The notes under the pieces were generated by a model that did not search any database, was not told the DNA's origin, and saw only the letters and a list, made by a program, of their open reading frames with translations. Of a stretch of DNA of 64,000 nucleotides, positions 1-9,330 are shown piece after piece. Both the position numbers and the translations under genes were made by a program. The stretch spans positions 434,001-498,000 of the forward strand of contig NZ_FOCI01000001.1 of assembly GCF_900110065.1 (NCBI RefSeq). Reading direction: 5' to 3'. Every line of letters begins with the position of its first letter. Positions within the stretch are counted from its first letter, which is position 1. Source of the stretch: Loktanella fryxellensis (GTDB taxonomy: Bacteria; Pseudomonadota; Alphaproteobacteria; Rhodobacterales; Rhodobacteraceae).

Positions 1-332
1 CCTGCCGTCAGGTCGAAGTCCCACAAATGGCGATAGCCCGGCATCCGGTTCTGCAACCGTCCCGTCGCCTCGTCCTGCGGATCGGCACTGACACCGAAGA
101 AGCACGCGAATTCGTCGTCGAAAAGGTCTGGCCTTGCGTGCACCGCAGCCAGCGCCGCCTGCGTCCGTCGATCGCCGCCACTGCCGAAAAAGCACATCAC
201 CAGATACCGTCCGGCCGCACTGTCGAAGGCGTAGCGCGGATTGGCCGCACTGCGCTGGACAAAGGACGGCGCCGGATCGCCGGGGGTCAGGCCCGGCCCG
301 AGTGTGGTCAAGATCTTGATCGGATTGGTCAT
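1..332 (-). CDS. Redoxin-like domain protein, 3' end outside window (possible 2OG-Fe(II) oxygenase)
   Basis: About 110 N-terminal residues are visible, starting at ATG 330-332. The protein opens with MTNPIKILTTLGPG, then GDPAPSF and YLVMCFFGSGGDRRTQ, followed by CFFGVSADPQDEA. This is the layout of a thioredoxin-fold peroxiredoxin (AhpC/TSA-like) domain, but no clear peroxidatic Cys in the usual TxxC context is seen. In alphaproteobacteria this kind of N-terminus is often fused to a 2-oxoglutarate/Fe(II) oxygenase domain; that part lies beyond the window, so the fusion is inferred from family knowledge only. It could simply be a stand-alone redoxin. Confidence 0.6.
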   Translation of the reverse strand, partial: MTNPIKILTTLGPGLTPGDPAPSFVQRSAANPRYAFDSAAGRYLVMCFFGSGGDRRTQAALAAVHARPDLFDDEFACFFGVSADPQDEATGRLQNRMPGYRHLWDFDLTA

Positions 333-531
333 TGTTGCGGGTAGCCTCACGGTGACGGCGGGTACGCGATCCCGCCGCCACAGGCTAATGTGCACGGACG
401 CACCGTCACAAGCAAAGTTCCGCCGATCACCACGGCGTCCGGGATCACATTCCCGTCATGTCGCAAACGAAGGCGGGGGCGGAGGATCTGCGACAGCCCG
501 CCCCCGGTTGGCCTGCCTGCCCGGCTGGTTG

Positions 532-1116
532 TCAGCCGCGCGCGGCGTTGGCTGCGTTGGCCCACCAGACGATGTCGCCCAGCATTTCTGTTGCGTGGCC
601 CAGCAGGTGATCCTCGATCGTCTCGATGTCGGCGCCAGCACCCATCGGGTGGACAGCCATGAAATCGCCGCCGCCGATGTGCACGGCGGGACGGACGGGG
701 ACCATCTCCAACTCGACCGCGATGGTGCGCAGGTGCTCGACGGCACGGGCCGCCCCCACGCCGCCATAGCCGATGGCGCCCATCGGCTTGCGGTTCCATT
801 CCACATAGGCCTGATCGAGAGCGTTCTTCAACGCCCCGGTGATCGAGTGGTTGTACTCGGCGGTGACGAAGATGTAGCCGTCATAGCCTGCGATGGCCTG
901 CTGCCACGCCACTGCCCTGGGGTCCTGACTGGGGACATATTTGTTGCCACCCATCTCGTCGAACAGCGGCAGGTCGAAATCGCGCAGATCGACGATTTCG
1001 GCGGTCATGTCGGTACGGGCCTGCGCCTGCTTCAGCATCCAGGCGGCGGGTTTGTCGGCAAAGCGGGCGTCACGGGTCGATCCGATGACGATGGCGATCT
1101 TTGGCAGGCTAGGCAT
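532..1116 (-). CDS. NADPH-dependent FMN reductase
   Basis: A 194-residue flavodoxin-like reductase of the NAD(P)H:FMN/quinone/chromate reductase superfamily (SsuE/ChrR/ArsH-like). The phosphate-binding turn GSTR lies at residues 12-15 and the family hallmark EYNHSITGALKNALD at 87-101, followed by a GYGGVGAARAVEHLR helix. It would use NADPH to reduce FMN or a quinone-like acceptor in the cytoplasm; the substrate cannot be read from sequence. Length is normal for the family. It is transcribed away from cobT, with a 254-nt divergent spacer that contains a 16-bp tandem repeat. There is no sign of an operon partner. Confidence 0.88.
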   Translation of the reverse strand: MPSLPKIAIVIGSTRDARFADKPAAWMLKQAQARTDMTAEIVDLRDFDLPLFDEMGGNKYVPSQDPRAVAWQQAIAGYDGYIFVTAEYNHSITGALKNALDQAYVEWNRKPMGAIGYGGVGAARAVEHLRTIAVELEMVPVRPAVHIGGGDFMAVHPMGAGADIETIEDHLLGHATEMLGDIVWWANAANAARG

Positions 1117-1260
1117 GGGACGGTTCCTGTTGAATTGGCGTTGGGGGGCAGATGCGACCGGGTGACCGTGATCGCAACCGGCGTCTCAGCACAGGGTCTG
1201 TGCGCAGGTTGCAGCAGCGCCACCTCGGGCTGCACATGCCCTGATTGCGCATGGCACCTG

Positions 1261-1324
1261 CTGGACATGGGCCCGGCTGGACACGGGCCCGGCTGGACAT
1301 GGGCCCGGCTGGACATGGGCCCGG
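1261..1324. repeat. Four tandem 16-bp repeats
   Basis: The unit CTGGACATGGGCCCGG occurs four times back to back (1261-1276, 1277-1292, 1293-1308, 1309-1324). Only the second copy differs (CAC for CAT). Each unit contains the palindrome GGGCCC. The array sits in the divergent spacer between the FMN reductase and cobT, about 47 nt before the cobT start, so it could affect either promoter. Nothing in it is coding. Confidence 0.95.
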
Positions 1325-1370
1325 CCAGCCCCACCTTGCACCCCACACGGCAGAGTGATTTACAAACCCC

Positions 1371-3245
1371 ATGAACAAACCGTCAGACAATCCCGCAGAT
1401 CCATTCAAGAAGGCGCTTGCCGAGGCCACCAAGGTCATGGCGAACGATCCCGATCTGACGGTCAGCTACTCCGTCGATCCGGCGGGACAGACCGCCGACA
1501 CGATCCGCCTGCCGCAGGTCAGCCGTCGCATGACGCGCAGCGAAGTGCTGCTGGCGCGCGGCACCGCCGACGCCTTCGCGCTGCGGCACAAGTTCCACGA
1601 CGCGGCCACATCCGCCCGCTATGCACCGCAGGGCGCGATGGCGCGCGACATCTACGACGCGATGGAAACCGCCCGGATCGAGGCGGTGGGCGCGCAATAC
1701 ATGCCGGGCACTGCCGGCAACATCGACGCCAAGATCGGCAACGAGGCGATGCGCAAGGGCTATGCCCAGATCACCGCGTCTTCGGACGCGCCGCTGGCTG
1801 TCGCCGCGGGCTATCTCATCCGCAATCTGGCGACAGGCCGCGACCTGCCGGACGGGGCGGACAACGTGATGAACCTGTGGCGCGGGTTCATCGAAAATCA
1901 GGCGGGCGGCACGCTCGACGGATTGGCCGACACGCTGTCGGACCAGCGCAGCTTTGCCCGCTTCACCCGCCAGATCATCAAGGATCTGGGCTATGGCGAC
2001 CAGCTGGGCGACGATCCCGACGCCCCCGACGACGACCTCGACGACGACGCCGAAACCGGCGACGCGAACGAGGAACAGCCCGACAGCACCGGCGACGACA
2101 GCGAAGGCGAAGAGGCCGAGGCCAGCCCCGAGCAGACGCAGGAGGACACGCAGGACCAGTCACAGGCGCAGGTCAGCATGGACGACAGCGCCGACGCCGA
2201 AATAGGCGACGAGGCGGAGATGCCCGAAGGCGAGGCCCCGATGGAGCCCCCCGTCCCTGCCCCCGCCTCCGACGCCGATCCGGACTACCGCGTGTTCTCG
2301 ACCGCCTTCGACGAAGAGATCAGCGCCGCCGATCTGGCAGACCCCGCAGAGCTGGAGCGCCTGCGCGCCTACCTCGACCAGCAGCTCGAGCCGCTGAAAG
2401 GTGCCGTGTCGCGGCTGGCCAACAAGCTGCAGCGCCGCCTGCAGGCCAAGCAGAGCCGCAGCTGGGAGTTCGACCGCGAGGAGGGCATCCTCGACGCGGG
2501 ACGCTTGGCGCGGGTCGTGGCCAGCCCGACGACGCCGCTGTCGTTCAAGGTCGAGAAGGACACCGAGTTCCGCGATACCGTAGTGACGCTGCTGCTCGAC
2601 AATTCCGGTTCCATGCGCGGGCGGCCGATTTCCATCGCGGCGATCTGTGCGGACGTGATGGCGCGCACGCTGGAACGCTGCGACGTGAAGGTGGAAATCC
2701 TCGGCTTCACCACCCGCGCCTGGAAGGGCGGCCAATCGCGAGAGGCGTGGCTGAAGGACGGCCGTTCCGCAAATCCCGGTCGCCTGAACGACCTGCGCCA
2801 CATCGTCTACAAGGCCGCCGATGCGCCGTGGCGGCGGACGCGCCCGAACCTTGGCCTGATGATGAAGGAAGGCCTGCTGAAGGAGAACATCGACGGCGAG
2901 GCGCTGGAATGGGCCTATCGCCGGCTTGCGGTGCGGCAAGAGCAGCGCAAGGTCCTGATGGTGATCTCGGACGGCGCGCCGGTGGACGACAGCACGTTGT
3001 CGGTGAATCCTGCGAATTATCTGGAAAAGCACCTGCGCGACGTGATCGCCATGATCGAAAAGCGGCGCGGCGTGGAACTGGCGGCGATCGGGATCGGCCA
3101 CGACGTGACGCGCTATTACGCCCGCGCGGTGACGATCACGGATGTGGAGCAGCTGGCCGGGGCGATGACCGAGCAGTTGGCGCGCCTTTTCGACGCCGAT
3201 CCGCGCAAACGGGCGCGCGTCGTGGGGATGCGCAACGCCCGGTGA
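1371..3245 (+). CDS. cobT: Aerobic cobaltochelatase subunit CobT
   Basis: The 624-residue product matches CobT, the large AAA+-partner subunit of the CobN-CobS-CobT complex that inserts cobalt into hydrogenobyrinic acid a,c-diamide in aerobic cobalamin synthesis. Visible parts: an N-terminal domain; a very acidic linker (about residues 214-295, runs of Asp/Glu with Gln/Pro); then a C-terminal von Willebrand A domain whose MIDAS motif [11 protein letters not shown] lies near residue 410. Length is typical. The start is ATG 1371; no strong Shine-Dalgarno is visible. Unusually, cobS is not next to it: upstream is a divergent FMN reductase, so CobS and CobN must be encoded elsewhere. Downstream is a strong hairpin. 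Confidence 0.93.
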   Translation: MNKPSDNPADPFKKALAEATKVMANDPDLTVSYSVDPAGQTADTIRLPQVSRRMTRSEVLLARGTADAFALRHKFHDAATSARYAPQGAMARDIYDAMETARIEAVGAQYMPGTAGNIDAKIGNEAMRKGYAQITASSDAPLAVAAGYLIRNLATGRDLPDGADNVMNLWRGFIENQAGGTLDGLADTLSDQRSFARFTRQIIKDLGYGDQLGDDPDAPDDDLDDDAETGDANEEQPDSTGDDSEGEEAEASPEQTQEDTQDQSQAQVSMDDSADAEIGDEAEMPEGEAPMEPPVPAPASDADPDYRVFSTAFDEEISAADLADPAELERLRAYLDQQLEPLKGAVSRLANKLQRRLQAKQSRSWEFDREEGILDAGRLARVVASPTTPLSFKVEKDTEFRDTVVTLLLDNSGSMRGRPISIAAICADVMARTLERCDVKVEILGFTTRAWKGGQSREAWLKDGRSANPGRLNDLRHIVYKAADAPWRRTRPNLGLMMKEGLLKENIDGEALEWAYRRLAVRQEQRKVLMVISDGAPVDDSTLSVNPANYLEKHLRDVIAMIEKRRGVELAAIGIGHDVTRYYARAVTITDVEQLAGAMTEQLARLFDADPRKRARVVGMRNAR

Positions 3246-3250
3246 TGTCA

Positions 3251-3273
3251 GGTTTTCGCCGGTGGCGAAAACC
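3251..3273 (+). terminator. Hairpin after cobT, terminator-like
   Basis: Perfect 10-bp inverted repeat GGTTTTCGCC / GGCGAAAACC with a 3-nt loop, beginning 5 nt after the cobT stop. There is no direct T-tract, so intrinsic termination is uncertain. It is immediately followed by a family A repeat. Confidence 0.5.
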
Positions 3274-3278
3274 GTGAC

Positions 3279-3312
3279 GCCTCCGGCGGGAGTATTTGCG
3301 AAAAAAGCGAGG
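3279..3312 (+). repeat. Dispersed 3'-end repeat, family A (copy 1)
   Basis: Carries GCGGGAGTATTT, then GCG, then AAAAAAGCGAGG. Near-identical copies occur at 18155-18200 (minus), 20862-20897 (minus) and 39761-39800 (plus). Here it follows the cobT hairpin, and its GCGAGG end lies about 10 nt before the pepP-like start, so it may serve as that gene's ribosome binding site. Confidence 0.8.
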
Positions 3313-3322
3313 ACGGGGCTGC

Positions 3323-5098
3323 ATGTTTCAGACGTTTGAGGCGACGACAGATCCCGGTCAGGGGCCGGGACGGTTGGCGGCCCTGCGCGACGTCATGCGC
3401 GCGGAGGGGGTGGATGCGTTCCTCGTGCCGCGTGCGGACCGCTATCAGGGTGAATACGTCGCCGACTGCGATGCGCGGCTGGCGTGGTTGACGGGCTTCA
3501 CCGGATCGGCGGGCTTTGCCGCCGTGCTGGTGGACCGGGCGGGGGTGTTCATCGACGGACGCTACCGCGTGCAGGTGCGCAGTCAGGTGGCGGACGTCTT
3601 TACGCCGGTCCACTGGCCCGAAACATCGCTGGCGGACTGGCTGGTGGGCGCCCTGCCGCGGGGCGCGGTGGTGGCCTATGATCCGTGGCTGCACACGGTG
3701 ACCGAAATCGCTGGGCTGACCGCCACGCTGGCGGCGGCGGGGATCAGCCTGCGCGGCACTGACAATCTGGTGGACCGTATCTGGCACGACCGGCCGGGGC
3801 CGCCTGAAGCGCCATTTGCGGCGCAGCCACTGGCCCTGACGGGCACGGGATCGGCGGACAAGCGGGCGGCGCTGACTGCTGGGGTGGACGCGGGCGCGTG
3901 GGTCATCACCCTGCCCGACAGCATCGCGTGGCTGCTGAACATCCGGGGCCGCAACGTGGCCCGCAACCCGGTGCCCCATGCCACGGCGGTGCTGCACCAC
4001 GGCGGGTCGGTGGACCTGTTCGCCGAACCCGCGCAGGTGGCAGGCCTTGGCGATCATCTGGACGGCGGCGTGCGGATCGTGCCGTCTGCGCATCTGGCCG
4101 ACCGCCTCGCCGCGCTGACGAGCCCCGTGCGGATCGACCCCGCGTCCTGCCCACAACGCATCCGCGACCTGCTGACAGCGCAGGTTGCGGAAGGCCCCGA
4201 CCCCTGCATCCTGCCGAAAGCCCGCAAGACACCCGCCGAAATCGCAGGCGCCCGCGCCGCCCACCTGCGCGACGGGGCGGCGATGGTGCGGTTCCTCGCG
4301 TGGCTCGACGCGGAAGCGCCGAAGGGGACGCTGACCGAGATCGCCGTGGTGCGGGCCCTCGAGGGGTTCCGGCGCGACACGAATGCCCTGCGCGACATCA
4401 GCTTCGAGACGATCTGCGGCGCGGGCGCCCACGGCGCCATCGTGCATTACCGCGTGACCGACGGGACCGATGCGCCGATCCGGGTGGGCGAGTTGCTGCT
4501 GGTGGACAGCGGCGGGCAATATGCCGATGGCACCACCGACATTACCCGCACCGTGATCGTGGGCAAACCCAGTGATGAGCATCGCGACCGCTATACCCGC
4601 GTGTTGCAGGGCATGGTCGCGATCAGCCGCGCGCAGTTTCCGCGCGGTGTGGCAGGGCAGCATCTGGATGCGCTGGCGCGGGCGCCGCTGTGGATGGCGG
4701 GCCTTGACTACGACCACGGCACCGGGCACGGGGTCGGCAGCTACCTGTCGGTGCACGAAGGGCCGCAGGGCCTGTCGCGGCGCAGCACCACCCCGCTGGA
4801 GCCGGGGATGATCCTGTCCAACGAGCCGGGCTATTACCGCGAGGGCGCCTATGGCATCCGCATCGAGAACCTGATCACCGTGGTGCAGGCGCCGACAGGG
4901 CCTGACAAACGCGACCTGTTGGCCTTCGAGACGCTGACCCACGTGCCGCTGGACCGCCGCCTGATCGACCTGGATCTGCTCAGCCGCGCGGAGCGGGACT
5001 GGATCGACGGCTACCACGCCCGCACGCTGGCCCTGATCGGGCCACAGGTGACGGGCGCGGACCACGATTGGCTTGTACGCGCCTGCGCGCCGCTGTGA
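3323..5098 (+). CDS. Xaa-Pro aminopeptidase (M24 family)
   Basis: A 591-residue cytosolic metalloaminopeptidase that removes an N-terminal residue preceding proline. Two creatinase-like N-terminal domains come first; the long form resembles eukaryotic-type APP1. The C-terminal pita-bread domain has all five dinuclear-metal ligands in context: LLVDSGGQYADGTTDITRT (two Asp), GTGHGVG (His), SNEPGYY (Glu) and GIRIENL (Glu). The start ATG 3323 was preferred over an upstream in-frame codon at 3296 because the family starts near MFQTFE and GCGAGG lies upstream. It lies downstream of cobT but behind a hairpin, so probably a separate unit. DUF427 follows after 27 nt. Confidence 0.92.
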   Translation: MFQTFEATTDPGQGPGRLAALRDVMRAEGVDAFLVPRADRYQGEYVADCDARLAWLTGFTGSAGFAAVLVDRAGVFIDGRYRVQVRSQVADVFTPVHWPETSLADWLVGALPRGAVVAYDPWLHTVTEIAGLTATLAAAGISLRGTDNLVDRIWHDRPGPPEAPFAAQPLALTGTGSADKRAALTAGVDAGAWVITLPDSIAWLLNIRGRNVARNPVPHATAVLHHGGSVDLFAEPAQVAGLGDHLDGGVRIVPSAHLADRLAALTSPVRIDPASCPQRIRDLLTAQVAEGPDPCILPKARKTPAEIAGARAAHLRDGAAMVRFLAWLDAEAPKGTLTEIAVVRALEGFRRDTNALRDISFETICGAGAHGAIVHYRVTDGTDAPIRVGELLLVDSGGQYADGTTDITRTVIVGKPSDEHRDRYTRVLQGMVAISRAQFPRGVAGQHLDALARAPLWMAGLDYDHGTGHGVGSYLSVHEGPQGLSRRSTTPLEPGMILSNEPGYYREGAYGIRIENLITVVQAPTGPDKRDLLAFETLTHVPLDRRLIDLDLLSRAERDWIDGYHARTLALIGPQVTGADHDWLVRACAPL

Positions 5099-5125
5099 CA
5101 TGATACCAGATCAAGGGAGATCCAC

Positions 5126-5467
5126 ATGACCGATCACATCACCATCCGCCCCACCACCGGCACATGGGTCGTCCGCGCCGGCGGCGCCGTGCTGGGCGAA
5201 AGCGCGCAGGCGCTGGAGCTGATCGAAGGCGACCGGCCCCCGGTGATCTACTTTCCGCGCGGTGACATCGCGATGACGTTCCTCGACCGGACCGACCGCA
5301 CCACCGTCTGCCCGTTCAAGGGCACCGCCAGCTATTACGCGATCGCCAGCCGCAGCGGGACGCTGGACAACGCGGTCTGGTCCTATGAGGACCCGCACCC
5401 GGAAGTGTCGGCGATCAAGGGCTATCTGTCGTTCTATACCGACCGCGTCGCGGTCGAGCAGGTCTGA
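5126..5467 (+). CDS. DUF427 family protein
   Basis: A 113-residue single-domain protein of the DUF427 family, whose biochemical role is unknown. The recognisable core is VIYFPRGDI, then TVCPFKGTASYYAI and VWSYEDPHPEVSAIKGYLSFY, which gives the family's compact beta-barrel with conserved Cys-Pro-Lys-Gly and Tyr-Phe-Pro residues. A good ribosome binding site (GGGAG) precedes the ATG by 6 nt. It lies 27 nt after the aminopeptidase gene and is probably co-transcribed. It converges on recN with only 4 nt between the stop codons, so no terminator can fit between the two. Confidence 0.88.
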   Translation: MTDHITIRPTTGTWVVRAGGAVLGESAQALELIEGDRPPVIYFPRGDIAMTFLDRTDRTTVCPFKGTASYYAIASRSGTLDNAVWSYEDPHPEVSAIKGYLSFYTDRVAVEQV

Positions 5468-5471
5468 ACCG

Positions 5472-7142
5472 TTACGCCGGTGTGACGCCCTGATTGGCCA
5501 TCAGCGCGCGGGCGGCGGCGCGGGCGGCATCGGTGACGGTGTCGCCCGCCAGCATGCGCGCGATCTCGTCGATGCGGGCCTGCGGGTCCAGCGGCACGAC
5601 GGTCGATGTCGTGGTGTCCGCCGTCTGACGCTTTTCCACGCGCCAGTGATGCGCGCCCTGTGCCGCGACCTGCGGCGAATGCGTGACGACCAGCACCTGC
5701 CCGCCCTGCGCCAAGGCGGCCAGACGGCGGCCCACCGCATCGGCGGTGGCCCCGCCCACGCCGCGGTCGATCTCGTCGAAGATCATGGTGACGCCGCCCT
5801 GCCCGGCCTGTGACAGGCACACCTTCAGCGCGAGCAAGAAGCGGGACAATTCGCCGCCAGAGGCGATCTTGTTCAGCGGCCCTTGCGGCGCGCCGGGGTT
5901 GGTGGCGACGGTAAAACTCACCTCGTCGCGGCCATCCGGGCCTGCGGTGCCGGGGGCGATCTGCGTGGCAAAGACGGCGCGCTCCATCTTGAGCGGCGCA
6001 AGCTCCGCCGCCATCGCGGCATCCAGCCGCACCGCCGCCTCGCGCCGCGCGGCGGTCAGCGCATCGCTGGCCGCATCATAGGCCGCGACGGCGGCGGTCT
6101 CGGCCGCCTGCAGGTCCGCCAGACCGCGTTCGGAGTTGTCGAGCAGCGCCAGCCGTCCGCGCAGGTCGGCGGCGAAATCGCCTAGATCGTCGGCCAGCAC
6201 GCCATGCTTGCGCGCCAGACCCCGGATCGCGAACAGCCGCTCCTCGGTGTCTTCCAGTGCGCGCGGATCGAAGGTCAGCGCGTCGAGCGCATCCAGCACG
6301 CCGCGCTGTGCGGCATCCAGTTCCAGCATGGCGCGTTCGATGGCCATCAGCGGCGCGTCGAGACGCCCGTCCGCCCGGTCGGCGGCCCCGCCCAGCCAGC
6401 GGACCGCGTCGGACATCTGCCCTTCCGCACCCTGCAGCCCCAGCGCCTCGCTGGCGCGGGCCACATCGGTCTTGATCTTTTCCGCCGCCTGCATGGTGCG
6501 CCGCGCGGTGTCCAGCGCCGCTTCCTCGCCCGCCTCCGGCATGATCGCGTCCAGCTCGCCCACCGCATGGCGCAGGTAGTCTTCCTCCTGACGCACCTCG
6601 GCCACACGCGCCTCGGCGGCGTAAAGCGCCTTGCGCGCCGCCGACAGGCCCGCCCATGCGGCACGGGACGCAGTCAGCAATGCCTGCAGGTCCGCATAGG
6701 TGTCCAGCATGTCGCGGTGGCCGCGCGGGTTCAGCAGGCCCCGGTCGTCGTGCTGGCCGTGCAGTTCCACCAGCGTGTCCGACAGGGCGCGAAGGACCTC
6801 GCCGCTGACCCGTCGGTCGTTCACCCATGCGGTCTTGCGCCCGTCGCGGGCGTTCACGCGGCGCAGGATCAGCGTATCCTCGACGGGCAGACCCGCTTCC
6901 TCCAGCACGGCGCGGGCGGGGTGGTGGGGCGACAGCTCGAACTCGGCCGTGACCTCGCCGTGGTCGGCACCCTGACGCACCAGTTCGGCCCGCCCGCGCC
7001 AGCCCAGCACAAAGCCAAGACTGTCGAGCAGGATCGACTTGCCCGCACCAGTTTCACCGGTCAGCACGTTCAGACCCGGCTGAAAGCCAAGGGCCAACCG
7101 ATCGATGATCAGCATGTCGTGGACGTCGAGGGCGCGCAGCAT
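5472..7142 (-). CDS. recN: DNA repair protein RecN
   Basis: A 556-residue SMC-like ATPase that acts in double-strand break repair. Walker A is LTGETGAGKSILLDSL near residue 30, the central part is a long coiled coil rich in Ala, Glu and Arg, and the C-terminal head has Walker B VTMIFDEIDRGVGGATADAV with the family's DEID...GVGG signature. Length is normal. It is the last gene of the ftsZ-lpxC-bamD-recN run, 37 nt downstream of bamD, an order common in Rhodobacterales. No obvious LexA site was noticed before it. Confidence 0.96.
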   Translation of the reverse strand: MLRALDVHDMLIIDRLALGFQPGLNVLTGETGAGKSILLDSLGFVLGWRGRAELVRQGADHGEVTAEFELSPHHPARAVLEEAGLPVEDTLILRRVNARDGRKTAWVNDRRVSGEVLRALSDTLVELHGQHDDRGLLNPRGHRDMLDTYADLQALLTASRAAWAGLSAARKALYAAEARVAEVRQEEDYLRHAVGELDAIMPEAGEEAALDTARRTMQAAEKIKTDVARASEALGLQGAEGQMSDAVRWLGGAADRADGRLDAPLMAIERAMLELDAAQRGVLDALDALTFDPRALEDTEERLFAIRGLARKHGVLADDLGDFAADLRGRLALLDNSERGLADLQAAETAAVAAYDAASDALTAARREAAVRLDAAMAAELAPLKMERAVFATQIAPGTAGPDGRDEVSFTVATNPGAPQGPLNKIASGGELSRFLLALKVCLSQAGQGGVTMIFDEIDRGVGGATADAVGRRLAALAQGGQVLVVTHSPQVAAQGAHHWRVEKRQTADTTTSTVVPLDPQARIDEIARMLAGDTVTDAARAAARALMANQGVTPA

Positions 7143-7179
7143 CGGATCAATCGCCTATGGGGTGGGTCCTGCGCCGGAC

Positions 7180-8031
7180 CTAGAGGAACTCGCCGCGCAC
7201 AACCTGACGATAGATCGACGCCAGCCAGTTGTCGCCGCGCGCCTCGACCGACAGACCGCGTCCGGTCAGCAGGGCATAGCTGTCCTGATACCACGTCGTG
7301 GACGGGTAGTTTGCGCCAAGGATCGCACCCGCCGTCTGCGCCTCTGCATCCAGACCCAGCGCAAGATAGCTTTCGACAAGGCGGTGCAGCGCCTCGGGTG
7401 TCTGGGTCGTGGTCTGGAACTGTTCCACGACGACGCGGAACCGGCTGATGGCGGCGGCATAATTCGCACGCTTGAGGTAGTAGCGTCCCACCTCCATCTC
7501 CTTCGCCGCCAGATGATCGAAGGCCAGGTCGAACTTCAGGATCGAGGCGCGGGCATATTCGCTTTCGGGATACTGCTCGATCACCGTGCGCAGGGACTGC
7601 AGCGCCTGGAACGTCAGGCCCTGATCGCGGCCCACGTCGTCGATCTGGTCGTAATAGGACAGCGCCAGCAGATACTGCGCATAGGCGGTGTCATCCTCGG
7701 CGGGGTAGAAGTCGATGAAGCGCTGCGCTGCGGCCCGGCTGTTGGGATAGTCACGGTCCCGGTGATAGGCATAGGCCTGCATGATCAGCGCGCGTTGCGC
7801 ATATTCGGAATAGGGATACAGCCGCTCGATTTCGCCGAAGTAGAAGGCGGCGTCGGCAGGATCGCCGGTCTCGACCTCGACCTCGCCCAGTTGATAGATC
7901 TGCTGGGCGGTCATGTTGTCGAGCGATCCCGGCGTCTGGGCATCGAAACGGCCACATGCGGCTACCAGCGCGAGGGCCAGCACCAGACCCAAGCGCGTGC
8001 GCGCACCCGTGCCGATCAAGCTGCCTGACAT
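7180..8031 (-). CDS. bamD: Outer membrane assembly lipoprotein BamD
   Basis: A 283-residue lipoprotein of the BAM complex that inserts beta-barrel proteins into the outer membrane. The signal sequence ends in the lipobox LVAAC (Cys about residue 24), followed by TPR-like repeats with the BamD signatures YPYSEYAQRALIMQAYAYH and YPESEYARAS. The start ATG 8031 was chosen because it places the signal peptide at the N-terminus; a longer frame to 8136 lacks one. It sits between lpxC and recN on the same strand, so this cluster joins cell division to envelope assembly. Confidence 0.94.
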   Translation of the reverse strand: MSGSLIGTGARTRLGLVLALALVAACGRFDAQTPGSLDNMTAQQIYQLGEVEVETGDPADAAFYFGEIERLYPYSEYAQRALIMQAYAYHRDRDYPNSRAAAQRFIDFYPAEDDTAYAQYLLALSYYDQIDDVGRDQGLTFQALQSLRTVIEQYPESEYARASILKFDLAFDHLAAKEMEVGRYYLKRANYAAAISRFRVVVEQFQTTTQTPEALHRLVESYLALGLDAEAQTAGAILGANYPSTTWYQDSYALLTGRGLSVEARGDNWLASIYRQVVRGEFL

Positions 8032-8185
8032 GTCGTGTCCCCGCGTATTCTGCCCGTAGGAGGCATCGCGCCTCCGGTTGTGTGTCCGTCTAACAGAAAA
8101 GAAACGCGGGCAAAATGCCTTTTGACCAAGGCGCACCAGAACGCGAGCGCCGCGCAGCCGGCGCAGTTCGGCGGGCAGGTCAGGA

Positions 8186-9115
8186 TTACGCGACCGCGTG
8201 CAGGTCGGCCACCGACACGCCGACGCCGGGCAGGCGCGCGGCGATCTGGCGGTCGCACGCGATCATCCGCCACGCATCGGGGCGCGCGAACAGCGCGTGC
8301 AGCAGCGCGTTGGTCAGGTTGTGGCCCGCCTTGTGCCCCGTATAGCGGCCCAGGATCGGCGCGCCCGCCGTATAGAGGTCGCCCAGTGCGTCCAGCATCT
8401 TGTGGCGCACCGCCTCGTCCGCGTGACGCAGACCACCGGGTGTCAGCACGCGGTCCCCGTCGACGACCACGGCGTTGTCCAGCGTACCGCCAAGTGCCAG
8501 TCCGTGGCTGCGCATCTCTTCGACATCGGCATTGCGACAGAACGTGCGGCTGTCGCACAATTCGCGCACGAACGCCCCGTTCGCTAGGTTCAGCATCTTG
8601 TGCTGATGACCGATGGCGGCATCGGGAAAGTCGATCTCGAAGTCGATCTGCAGGCTGGTCGCGGGCCGCAGGCTGGCCCATGCATCGTTGTGACTGACGC
8701 TGACCTCGTGAAGGATTTCGATGGCGTGCAGGGGCGCGCGCAGCCGGGTCAGGCCGGTGGACACGATGCCCCGGACAAAGGCGGCGGCGCTGCCGTCCAT
8801 GATCGGCACCTCCGGCCCGTCGATGGCGATGACCACGTTGTGCACGCCGCATCCCGACAGGGCCGCCATGATGTGTTCGATGGTGGACACAGCGACCGCA
8901 TCGTGGCCCGGACCCGCGACCAGACGGGTGTTCAGCGGCGACACTTCAACGTTGTGCCACAGGGCGGGCAGACGGGCACCCTGCCCTGCGGCATCGGTGC
9001 GATGGAACAGGACACCGGTGTCGGCTGGCGCGGGGCGCAGGGTCATGCGGACGGGCTTGCCGGAATGGAGTCCGACACCCGTAAAGGAGAGAACGTCCGC
9101 GATGGTGGTCTGCAT
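8186..9115 (-). CDS. lpxC: UDP-3-O-acyl-N-acetylglucosamine deacetylase LpxC
   Basis: A 309-residue Zn-dependent deacetylase that catalyses the committed step of lipid A synthesis. Zinc and catalytic motifs are visible: STIEHIMAALSGCGVHNV, the HKMLDALGDLY His/Asp pair and the GHKAGHNL histidines. It begins MQTTIADVLSFTGVGLHSG, the usual LpxC N-terminus, which fixes the start at 9115 rather than the longer frame to 9250. It is separated from ftsZ by a strong terminator and has its own candidate promoter (9171-9199), so it is probably transcribed independently of the dcw operon. Confidence 0.97.
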   Translation of the reverse strand: MQTTIADVLSFTGVGLHSGKPVRMTLRPAPADTGVLFHRTDAAGQGARLPALWHNVEVSPLNTRLVAGPGHDAVAVSTIEHIMAALSGCGVHNVVIAIDGPEVPIMDGSAAAFVRGIVSTGLTRLRAPLHAIEILHEVSVSHNDAWASLRPATSLQIDFEIDFPDAAIGHQHKMLNLANGAFVRELCDSRTFCRNADVEEMRSHGLALGGTLDNAVVVDGDRVLTPGGLRHADEAVRHKMLDALGDLYTAGAPILGRYTGHKAGHNLTNALLHALFARPDAWRMIACDRQIAARLPGVGVSVADLHAVA

Positions 9116-9170
9116 GATGGTGTCCCGCCTGAAGTCTTGCTCTGGTTTCGGTCTATGCCGGTTAACGCAG

Positions 9171-9199
9171 GAGATAGGTTTGTCACACCGATGTCGCAA
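9171..9199 (-). promoter_or_regulatory. Candidate sigma-70 type promoter for lpxC
   Basis: On the minus strand TTGCGA (9199-9194) and TATCTC (9176-9171) are separated by 17 nt, a good match to a housekeeping promoter. The predicted transcript would start about 50 nt before the lpxC ATG. Confidence 0.5.
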
Positions 9200-9262
9200 T
9201 TCACACATTGCAACGATCTGAAACATTGGATCGGGTAACCGCCAAGGCATTGGTTCACAATG

Positions 9263-9289
9263 AAAAAGGCCGCCCGAACCGGGCGGCCT
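9263..9289 (-). terminator. Intrinsic terminator after ftsZ
   Basis: On the minus strand a perfect 9-bp stem AGGCCGCCC / GGGCGGCCT with loop GGTTC is followed directly by a run of T. It lies about 42 nt after the ftsZ stop and should end the dcw transcript before lpxC. Confidence 0.9.
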
Positions 9290-9330
9290 ATGATCAGTGC
9301 AACAGGTCTGAAACCTTAAGATGCCGCCGT

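Noticed and set aside
1117-1370. Cobalamin riboswitch before cobT
   Set aside because: No B12-box-like sequence recognised; the spacer holds only the 16-bp repeats.
3248-5101. 617-residue minus-strand open frame
   Set aside because: Antisense to the M24 aminopeptidase, which has all metal ligands; shadow frame.
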